Shown one piece after another: positions 1 to 4,872 of a stretch of DNA of 5,933 nt (positions are counted from its first letter, which is position 1; each line of letters opens with the position of its first letter). The position numbers and the translations under genes are program-made. Origin of the DNA: J054 sp051008735 (GTDB lineage: Bacteria > Pseudomonadota > Gammaproteobacteria > Steroidobacterales > GCA-2729495). The stretch is from contig JBPCXH010000040.1 of assembly GCA_051008735.1 (NCBI GenBank), positions 1 to 5,933 of the forward strand. The letters run 5' to 3'. A model generated the notes under the pieces. That model was not told the origin of the DNA. It made no database searches and saw only the letters and a list, made by a program, of their open reading frames with translations.

Positions 1-1027
1 AGGTGAGTTTGAGCTCCGGTCCGATGGCCTCAGCAATGAGACGAATGGACGCAGCCGGATCATCGTACAAGCGCAGGCCCATTTCGGTCACGCCGGCAGC
101 AGCAAAGACCTGCATTCGCTCAGCAAGTTGGTCTACTTGTGCATGGCTGCCGCAAAAAGTCAGCTCATCCACCAGCTTGTCGACCAGAGCGGCCGGGAGA
201 TCGTCGATATCCGGTGAATTGGTGCGGTAAGCCTGAATAATGCCGCCCATGTTGTTTTCCACCCGGTCTACTTCCGTCGCTTCCAGGAAGGGCTCGATAT
301 ACCAGCGATCCACCATGCCGCGGACCCAGAGTTTGCGTCGGGCTTCGGCTGCCGCAGTGGCTCGATCCTTTTTAACGTGCCAGGCGTAGAGGTTATTGAT
401 TCGAAAACCGTCACTTCGGGCATGGCTGGCCAAGGCTGTATTGAGAATCCCGAAGGTTTCCGCCAGCCGCCCTTCCGTCAGATCACTGAACATCACGCCA
501 TCGGCCTGGCGAGCCGCCAGTCGCAGCATTTGTGGTTTGGTGGCGCCGACATAGATGCGTGGCGGGGCAGCCTGGGCCCAGGCGGCGTGATAACCGCTGA
601 CCTGGAAGACTTCACCGGCATAGTCGACGGGCTGGCCGGTGGCCGCCGCGCGGAGAAAGTCTATGCATTCGCTGACCCCGCGCACCATCCGTGGGTGCAT
701 CACGTAGCGGCCGGATTTCAGTGCCATGGCGATCAGGGTGCCACCGCCGCCGCCAACCACTATGTTGGCGCGGCCTCCTGCGAACTCATTCAGGGTTAAC
801 AGCTGGTTAGCCATTTTCAGGGGATGCAGCTCGAAAGGGCTGACAGCCACTGGTCCTATTCGAACCCTTGAAGTCTCTCGCGCCAGCAGGGAAAAGCTCA
901 TGAAAGGGTCACGCGCCGACGCATGATTCGCTGTCCACAGCGCGTCGAAGCCCAGGCCTTCAGCCAATTTTCCCAGGGCCAGAAATTCCTCGGCGGAGTC
1001 CGGCTCCAGGATAAAGTGAATGCGCAC
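1..1027 (-). CDS. LLM-class (luciferase-like) flavin-dependent oxidoreductase, 3' end cut by the window
   Basis: An open frame of 342 codons runs off the left edge without a stop. Luciferase-like monooxygenases are usually about 330-350 residues, so little should be missing. The protein begins VRIHFILEPDS and has the family pattern: a first beta strand, GLGFDALWTANH (25-35), VRIGPVAVSPFELHPLKMANQ (about 55-75), then AGGRANIVVGGGGG (83-96). That glycine-rich loop matches the region that binds the FMN or F420 phosphate in this TIM-barrel family. PPRIYVGATKPQMLRLAARQADG (155-177) is the second typical block. The start is taken as GTG because an in-frame TAG lies shortly upstream and no ATG intervenes; the ribosome site is weak. 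It starts 11 nt after the flavin-reductase-like gene, which suggests translational coupling and a two-component system using reduced flavin. F420 use is possible but less favoured by this context. The substrate is unknown. Confidence 0.88.
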   Translation of the reverse strand, partial: MRIHFILEPDSAEEFLALGKLAEGLGFDALWTANHASARDPFMSFSLLARETSRVRIGPVAVSPFELHPLKMANQLLTLNEFAGGRANIVVGGGGGTLIAMALKSGRYVMHPRMVRGVSECIDFLRAAATGQPVDYAGEVFQVSGYHAAWAQAAPPRIYVGATKPQMLRLAARQADGVMFSDLTEGRLAETFGILNTALASHARSDGFRINNLYAWHVKKDRATAAAEARRKLWVRGMVDRWYIEPFLEATEVDRVENNMGGIIQAYRTNSPDIDDLPAALVDKLVDELTFCGSHAQVDQLAERMQVFAAAGVTEMGLRLYDDPAASIRLIAEAIGPELKLT

Positions 1028-1038
1028 TTCGTTTCTGG

Positions 1039-1869
1039 CTAGCCGGTCTTCTCGCTACGGAAGCGATCAAAAAACTCATCGCTCATGCCAGCTTCCTCGG
1101 CAAGCTCCTGCATGATGGCCATGGTGACCTTTTTATCGCCTTTTTCGCGTGCATGTTTCTCAGTCTGGTCGGTCACCATCTTGCGCACGCCCGGCGGAAT
1201 GGCCATCAGCGATTGCAGGGCATCGTCATCCCAGGTCATGCTCAGCTGAACCTCACCGCCTTTGAAAGCGTCGGGTGGCTCGCCCAGCTCATGCATGGCG
1301 ACCTTGTAGTCGACGGCATGGAAATAATCGCGCCGGCTCTCATCACCGAGTCCGATGGGCAGGTTCATAGCGTGGATGCGCTGTTCCCGTTTCATGTCGA
1401 GCAGTTCTTCATCAAACACCAGTGCCTTGATGTTGGCGATGACTATGCCGCTGCTTTTTTCCAGGCGAATGATTTCGTCGACTGTGCATTCGGCAATTTG
1501 CGGACATTCCTTGATGCTCGGCGGCTTGACGTGCAGGGAAGGGATGGGTGTCAGGTTGGTTTGGTCCAGTTCATTCACGCCCTCGGGATAGAAGCGAGCT
1601 GTATCCATCATGTCATCCAGGCTGTCAGCCGAGGGACAGTTCACGACGAACTCACCCGTATCACAGATATTGGTGAAGGTATGTGAGTCCTGACGAAAGC
1701 CAACGATCATGCGCGGTCGTTTCGCCATGACGTCGTATTGCATGATATGAGAATAGGGTGCGGCATTGACCCGGCCCTGTTTGTCGAGGGTCGTGATGAT
1801 GGTGATAAGTTTCGGGAACAGCCACATATCCGAGTACCAGAAGGGTCGGATTTTCGCTTCCTTTTTCAT
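1039..1869 (-). CDS. Flavin-reductase-like (FMN-binding split barrel) protein with C-terminal PCP_red domain
   Basis: The protein has 276 residues. Residues about 15-190 look like the flavin reductase-like split barrel that binds FMN: WLFPKLITIITTLDKQGRVN (16-35), NAAPYSH (35-41), MIVGFRQDSHTFTNI (54-68), then TGEFVVNCPS (71-80). Residues 213-260 are different and resemble the PCP_red domain known from the C terminus of light-independent protochlorophyllide reductase subunit B: WDDDALQSLMAIPPGVRK (213-230), then a conserved-looking AREKG and VT. The ATG start is supported by GGGAGAG about six bases upstream. The known role of the barrel family is NAD(P)H-dependent flavin reduction or FMN-dependent oxidoreduction. 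Supplying reduced flavin to the LLM oxidoreductase that follows 11 nt later is inferred from context. The role of the PCP_red tail is unknown; no chlorophyll genes are visible here. Confidence 0.87.
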   Translation of the reverse strand: MKKEAKIRPFWYSDMWLFPKLITIITTLDKQGRVNAAPYSHIMQYDVMAKRPRMIVGFRQDSHTFTNICDTGEFVVNCPSADSLDDMMDTARFYPEGVNELDQTNLTPIPSLHVKPPSIKECPQIAECTVDEIIRLEKSSGIVIANIKALVFDEELLDMKREQRIHAMNLPIGLGDESRRDYFHAVDYKVAMHELGEPPDAFKGGEVQLSMTWDDDALQSLMAIPPGVRKMVTDQTEKHAREKGDKKVTMAIMQELAEEAGMSDEFFDRFRSEKTG

Positions 1870-1961
1870 TTTTTCTCTCCCAGCGTTTTTATCAAGCTAG
1901 CACGGCACGGTGGTGCTGCCGCCGTGGAATGTCTGGATGCCCGCGGCGTGGCGCAGCCAGT
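1870..1961 (-). other. Intergenic gap inside the flavin operon
   Basis: This 92-nt gap separates the quinone reductase from the flavin-reductase-like gene and is the longest break inside the four-gene run. It holds the ribosome site of the downstream gene and a loose inverted repeat (CACGGC at 1901-1906 with GCCGTG at 1921-1926). The repeat has no T-tract after it on either strand, so it is not a convincing terminator. I see no good internal promoter. A weak RNA structure that tunes relative expression is possible but unproven. Confidence 0.4.
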
Positions 1962-2717
1962 CTAGGGCAGGTGTTTTCGCGGGCCTCGATGCTGTGCAGG
2001 CGTGCCCGGATCCACGTCGGGTTTCAGGCGCCGGTCCTCGCCGAAGTCCTCAAGACTATGAAAGAACAGCGGCTGATCCGATTCCAGCCTGGCCAGTCGA
2101 TCGGCCCAGTCCCGAAGCACCTGCTGCCTTCCCTCATCACCGACCCAGGGAACAGCCCAGGCGGTGAAGGGCGCCAGAACGTCGAAACCACACAGGGCGA
2201 GCACACCGCCGTGCAGGGGCCAGAGAACTCGTTCCAGGTCGCCGCTGCGGCCATCAGGTTCAAAGACAGCAGACGGAGCGCCCGTGGTGAAAGCCAGCAT
2301 GGCCCGTTTGCCCTGGTAGACGCCCTGATCCCAGGTGCGCCCGAAATCGTAAGCCACGCCGTAAGCAAGCACGCTGTCGATCCAGGCCTTGAGAATTCCC
2401 GGGACCGAGAACCACCACATAGGAAACAGAAAAATGACCAGGTCAGCGTTCGCTAGCCGGTCCATGTCCCGTTTTATTAGCGGAGCAAAAGCACCCTGTT
2501 CGGCTGCATGGGCCTGCTCGGCACCCACGTCAAGATAATCCGGGTTTGCTCGTGCGGTAAAATCCTCGGCACCGGTTGCCGTGCCGAAGCCCTCCGCATA
2601 CAGATCAGATACCACAACCTCATGGCCGGCTTCACGCAGTGTTTTCTCGGCTACATCCAGAAGCGCGCCGACAAACGAAGCGCGCTCGGGGTGGGCGAAC
2701 ACCAGGAAGACGTTCAC
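1962..2717 (-). CDS. NAD(P)H:quinone oxidoreductase, flavodoxin-like fold (NQO1/MdaB/KefF superfamily)
   Basis: The 251-residue product is a Flavodoxin_2-type flavoprotein. The N terminus MNVFLVFAHPERASF has the first beta strand and the AHPxxxSF phosphate-binding turn (8-15). FPMWWFSVPGILKAWIDSV (98-116) is the hallmark motif of NQO1-like reductases, and TTGAPSAVFEPDG (144-156) is the following flavin-contacting loop; LWPLHGGVLALCGFDVL (165-181) also fits the family. These cytosolic enzymes use FAD or FMN and NAD(P)H for two-electron reduction of quinones and related compounds. The start is GTG, chosen because the first beta strand begins at once after it; only a weak GGGTGGT stretch precedes it. 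It lies 34 nt after the DUF1838 gene and 92 nt before the flavin-reductase-like gene, consistent with one operon. The tail after about residue 215 is charged and less conserved. The true substrate is not evident. Confidence 0.92.
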   Translation of the reverse strand: MNVFLVFAHPERASFVGALLDVAEKTLREAGHEVVVSDLYAEGFGTATGAEDFTARANPDYLDVGAEQAHAAEQGAFAPLIKRDMDRLANADLVIFLFPMWWFSVPGILKAWIDSVLAYGVAYDFGRTWDQGVYQGKRAMLAFTTGAPSAVFEPDGRSGDLERVLWPLHGGVLALCGFDVLAPFTAWAVPWVGDEGRQQVLRDWADRLARLESDQPLFFHSLEDFGEDRRLKPDVDPGTPAQHRGPRKHLP

Positions 2718-2751
2718 ACCACCCGTCGCGCAATTATTGGTTCAGCCAGGC

Positions 2752-3636
2752 TCAGTCTGCCAGGGGCGGAGCCGGCGTCTGCTCTTTGGCAAAGTACTCG
2801 AGGCTTGAAATGCTCGGTCCGTAATCTTCCGTCGGGGCAGACAGCATGTGCGGGTAGCGCTCCTGGGAGAAGTCCCTGACATGCTGGGGCACGATGTCCC
2901 ATGAATTGGAGCCGGTCATCAGGCCAACGTACATGCAGTGGCCCTGTTTCTGACCCATCAGCATCCAGGGAAGCCATGGCGTGATTCGTGTCCAGGTGCC
3001 GACGTAGGGTACGGCGGTGAGGGCAGGGTTTTCTGCGTCTTTCACGTCAACCCAGTAACGGAAGATTTCCGAAACGCGTGCCATTTTGCCCGATGACTCC
3101 CGTGGCCATTTGTCCGGCTGCAAGGCATTGGGGTAGTTCAGGTGCATGTCAGTTTCCAGTACGAGCTTGTCACCGACCTGCTTCCAGGGAAATAGCAGCG
3201 GTATTTTGCGAGGTTCCGGCGCTGAGCCGTCTTTCGGGAAATCTTCAGGCGCCAGGATCAGCCACTCGCTGATCGTGTAGTTGAAAGGATCATTGGCGAC
3301 ATGGACAACCTTGACCTCTTCGCCGGTCCAGGGATTGGTCCAGCTATCGATCATGCGACGCTTGGACGGGTCCCGGTTAAGGTCAGTGTAGAAAATGACT
3401 TCCTTATTCAGGCGGCGAATAGAGCCGTCTTCCTGGGGGATCAGTCGGGTTGCCAGGAAGGTTTCGAAACCGCATAGCGGCTTGATGGCTTCACCGTCGA
3501 CGACTGAGTGCACTTCTCCGGCGGCGTAACCGATACGTTCATTTTCCGGATTGAGGTCTCCCTGAATGCGGGCCCAGGTGTCCCGATTCCAGATGGGGTT
3601 CTGAAAATCGATGGTCGTTTCAAACTTCGTGCTCAT
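2752..3636 (-). CDS. DUF1838 family protein
   Basis: The 294-residue protein matches the DUF1838 pattern as I remember it: WARIQGDLNPENERIGYAAG (21-40) and EVHSVVDGEAIKPLCGFETF (41-60) at the front, SWTNPWTGEEVKVVHVAND (98-116) in the middle, and TWTRITPWLPWMLMGQKQGH (214-233) near the end. It is rich in aromatic residues and has no signal peptide or membrane segment, so it is probably cytosolic. No biochemical function is established for this family to my knowledge. The ATG start is well supported by AAGGAA about six bases upstream. It is the first gene after a long intergenic stretch with a structured leader, so it probably heads the operon that continues with the quinone reductase, flavin-reductase-like and LLM genes. 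That setting suggests a role alongside flavin-dependent oxidation, but this is inference only. Confidence 0.85.
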   Translation of the reverse strand: MSTKFETTIDFQNPIWNRDTWARIQGDLNPENERIGYAAGEVHSVVDGEAIKPLCGFETFLATRLIPQEDGSIRRLNKEVIFYTDLNRDPSKRRMIDSWTNPWTGEEVKVVHVANDPFNYTISEWLILAPEDFPKDGSAPEPRKIPLLFPWKQVGDKLVLETDMHLNYPNALQPDKWPRESSGKMARVSEIFRYWVDVKDAENPALTAVPYVGTWTRITPWLPWMLMGQKQGHCMYVGLMTGSNSWDIVPQHVRDFSQERYPHMLSAPTEDYGPSISSLEYFAKEQTPAPPLAD

Positions 3637-3660
3637 GCTATTTCCTTATTGATTATGCGG

Positions 3661-3717
3661 GGCCTGAGACCGCCTTCCGGGCTGGGTCCGCCAGCATCCC
3701 CATGCTGGCTCAAGGCC
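3661..3717 (-). promoter_or_regulatory. Predicted three-way-junction RNA leader upstream of the DUF1838 operon
   Basis: In the minus-strand transcript three stems nest without conflict. The closing stem pairs 3710-3717 with 3661-3667 (GGCCTTGA with TCAGGCC, one bulged base). One arm is 3690-3709: eight perfect pairs, GCCAGCAT with ATGCTGGC, around a GGGG loop. The other arm is 3668-3688: GACC with GGTC, then GCC with GGC, with a CA bulge and a CGGAA loop. Only one base (3689) is unpaired at the junction. The structure ends 24 nt before the DUF1838 start codon. It does not resemble a riboswitch class I recognise. The pairing is seen directly; any regulatory function is inferred, and a DNA-level operator or a dispersed repeat are alternatives. 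Confidence 0.5.
3690..3709. repeat. Perfect 8+8 inverted repeat, candidate operator
   Basis: GCCAGCAT, four C residues, then ATGCTGGC. The two arms are exact reverse complements. Besides forming an arm of the RNA fold above, a 20-bp dyad of this kind just downstream of a candidate promoter would suit a dimeric repressor such as a TetR-type regulator. No regulator gene is in the window to support that. Confidence 0.5.
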
Positions 3718-3721
3718 GGGG

Positions 3722-3750
3722 AGTGTAGCGAAACTCGGCGGCTGCGGCAT
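3722..3750 (-). promoter_or_regulatory. Weak candidate sigma70 promoter for the DUF1838 operon
   Basis: On the minus strand TACACT (3727-3722) matches four of six bases of the -10 consensus. At 17 bases' spacing the -35 position reads ATGCCG (3750-3745), only three of six. If used, transcription would start near the G residues at 3717-3716, exactly at the first base of the closing stem of the predicted leader. That coincidence is the main support. An activator would be needed, or the true promoter lies further upstream. Confidence 0.33.
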
Positions 3751-3820
3751 GCTGCAGGCTGTCTTGAGACTTGACCGTTCGATAGGTGAACCAATGCCCG
3801 TAGGCCTGGGTCGACAATCC

Positions 3821-3845
3821 GGGCGGGGGGTGCGGGGCGGCGGGG
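3821..3845 (+). other. G-quadruplex-type motif
   Basis: On the plus strand there are four runs of at least three G separated by short loops: GGG, C, GGGGGG, TGC, GGGG, CGGC, GGGG. This fits the usual G3+N1-7 rule. The G-rich strand is opposite to the mRNA-like strand of the downstream operon, so in a leader transcript the sequence would be C-rich instead. Whether it folds or matters is unknown. Confidence 0.55.
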
Positions 3846-3984
3846 CGAGCCAGAAGCCAGCTGTCAGGCTTTTCCTGCGCTCTGGCGGCAGCCATTCAGG
3901 CCGTCCCTGTCGTGCCTGAAGCGAGCGAATATTGCCGGGTCGAGAACAACAAAGGCCAGGTCGCCGGACCCGGGCGTTTTGGCG

Positions 3985-4001
3985 CAAGGGATTTGCCCTT
4001 G
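3985..4001. repeat. Short inverted repeat
   Basis: CAAGGG and CCCTTG are perfect complements around the five bases ATTTG. On the plus strand it is followed by TTTAAATT, which gives only a feeble terminator look. No gene on the plus strand would need it. It may be chance or a minor protein site. Confidence 0.3.
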
Positions 4002-4043
4002 TTTAAATTCTGAACTGGCAGGCTGGCAGCATTGCGCCAGGCA

Positions 4044-4080
4044 ATAAAAAACCGGACGAAGGTAGCCGCTTCGCCCGGTT
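4044..4080 (-). terminator. Rho-independent terminator of the outer-membrane protein gene
   Basis: In the minus-strand RNA, AACCGGGCGAAG (4080-4069) pairs with CTTCGTCCGGTT (4061-4050) over 12 bases with one G-U pair, around the loop CGGCTAC. A T-rich tract (TTTTATT) follows. It begins 17 nt after the stop codon of the outer-membrane protein gene and should separate that transcript from the downstream operon. On the plus strand the tract after the stem is short, so it is mainly one-directional. Confidence 0.92.
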
Positions 4081-4097
4081 TATCAGTAGCTATCGAG

Positions 4098-4670
4098 TTA
4101 TTTGTCGGGACGTCCGAACTGGTACTCAATGCCAATAATAGCTGTCCAGAAATCTGCGTCGTCTACGTCAAAAATCTGTCCTTCGGCACGAATACCGAAG
4201 TTGTCAGCAATGTTGATGACCGCGCCTGCGCCGGCCATGGCACCATCCTGGTGGCCGCTGCTGCTGATTCTGCCTTCCTGTGACAGATCGGTATCAAAAT
4301 CAAAGAAACCGATTTTGCCAAACAGCGAAATATCATCGCCGCCCAGGGGGGCGTAGCCAACGGCTGAGATATTAAAGCCCTTGTAGGACAGTTCGAGTTT
4401 TTCACGGTTCGCGCCCGTGCCCACATTTCCTTCGAAGTCACCCGTGTTCAGGTAGGCCCCTTCGACACCAAACCACTTGTTGAATTGGTATTGGCCGAAC
4501 AATGTGAAGCCGACTTGACTGTCATCGATGATTCCGTCGTCATCTTCGAAGTCACCGAATGCGGCACCGCCGCCCACACGCCATTTCGTCGCGTCATCGG
4601 CCCCGAACGGCCCTTCCGCTTGTGCGCCGGAGGCTGCCAGTAGCAGGGCAGCAAAAAGGATACGTTTCAT
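4098..4670 (-). CDS. Small outer-membrane beta-barrel protein (OmpA-like/porin-family barrel)
   Basis: The 190-residue precursor has a classic signal peptide, MKRILFAALLLAASGAQA, with cleavage expected after residue 18. The mature part alternates amphipathic strands rich in aromatic and glycine residues, for example KWRVGGGAAFGDF (29-41), VGFTLFGQYQFNKWFGVEGAY (53-73), FNISAVGYAPLGG (99-111), ISLFGKIGFFDFDTDL (114-129) and FWTAIIGIEYQF (174-185). This fits an eight-stranded barrel of the outer-membrane beta-barrel domain family. The acidic stretches between strands, such as FEDDDGIIDD, would be extracellular loops. The C-terminal strand ends in YQF, the usual assembly signal, but five more residues (GRPDK) follow, which is slightly unusual. 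GGGAGG about nine bases upstream supports the ATG start. It has its own promoter and terminator, so it is likely monocistronic. Its function, whether structural or transport, cannot be read from the sequence. Confidence 0.85.
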   Translation of the reverse strand: MKRILFAALLLAASGAQAEGPFGADDATKWRVGGGAAFGDFEDDDGIIDDSQVGFTLFGQYQFNKWFGVEGAYLNTGDFEGNVGTGANREKLELSYKGFNISAVGYAPLGGDDISLFGKIGFFDFDTDLSQEGRISSSGHQDGAMAGAGAVINIADNFGIRAEGQIFDVDDADFWTAIIGIEYQFGRPDK

Positions 4671-4838
4671 TATTAAGAGCCTCCCTCAAGGATCGAAATG
4701 GCCGAGTTGCCGGCGTTTTTCCGGTCAGGCTTAAAGTCAGCTGTCAGCATTTCCCTGATCACTGAGCCCCCCGGCTGATGTCTTTTTTCTGGCGCCCCTC
4801 GCTGATATTGAAGCATTGGGCTCATTCTCCCCAGAACG
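4671..4838 (-). promoter_or_regulatory. Long 5' leader of the outer-membrane protein mRNA
   Basis: If transcription starts about seven bases after the -10 box, the leader is roughly 170 nt. It contains small mutually exclusive stems on the minus strand: GCCG/CGGC (4711-4714 with 4701-4704) and CCGG/CCGG (4721-4724 with 4710-4713), which share bases. The ribosome site GGGAGG lies downstream of both. Long leaders on outer-membrane protein mRNAs are often targets of small RNAs, but no such pairing partner is visible here. Confidence 0.4.
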
Positions 4839-4844
4839 CTACTG

Positions 4845-4872
4845 AGTATACGGTGGACCGCAGGCAGGTCAA
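4845..4872 (-). promoter_or_regulatory. Sigma70-type promoter for the outer-membrane protein gene
   Basis: On the minus strand TTGACC (4872-4867) is five of six to the -35 consensus and TATACT (4850-4845) five of six to the -10 consensus, with a 16-base spacer. The -35 box includes the TGA stop codon of the upstream hydrolase gene, so the promoter begins inside the end of that gene. It is the best promoter match in the window. A start near 4838 is expected. Confidence 0.75.

Larger units (their letters stand above)
3718..4043. other. Long intergenic region without a recognisable gene
   Basis: This stretch separates the terminator of the outer-membrane protein gene from the leader of the DUF1838 operon. 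Open frames exist on both strands, the longest being 113 codons on the minus strand (3646-3987), but they are arginine- and proline-rich, low-complexity translations with no family resemblance, as expected from chance in GC-rich DNA. It holds the weak promoter candidate, the G-rich tract at 3821-3845 and the small inverted repeat at 3985-4001. I see no clear remnant of a decayed gene. Confidence 0.5.

Noticed and set aside
377..799. 140-codon open frame on the plus strand
   Set aside because: It is an antisense shadow of the LLM oxidoreductase, whose minus-strand frame is conserved-looking over the whole length.
1153..1686. 177-codon open frame on the plus strand
   Set aside because: It lies opposite the flavin-reductase-like gene, which has clear domains and a good ribosome site. 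The plus-strand product shows no family features.
1901..1926. CACGGC/GCCGTG inverted repeat between the quinone reductase and flavin-reductase-like genes, considered as an internal terminator
   Set aside because: Six pairs around a 14-base loop with no following T-run is too weak, and several equally poor alternative pairings exist.
1929..2456. 175-codon open frame on the plus strand
   Set aside because: Antisense to the quinone reductase, whose motifs are unmistakable.
3858..3867. The ten bases CAGCTGTCAG occur here and again at 4738-4747, both in non-coding stretches
   Set aside because: A shared operator was considered, but a ten-base match is expected by chance several times over in a window of this size, and the flanks do not match.
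3646..3987. 113-codon open frame on the minus strand in the long intergenic gap
   Set aside because: The translation is Arg/Pro-rich without any recognisable fold or family, it overlaps the structured leader and the G-rich tract, and no good ribosome site is evident. It is most likely chance in GC-rich DNA.
4031..4045. ATTGC/GCAAT inverted repeat next to the terminator
   Set aside because: The five-base stem overlaps the T-tract side of the strong terminator and has no T-tract of its own, so it is probably incidental.
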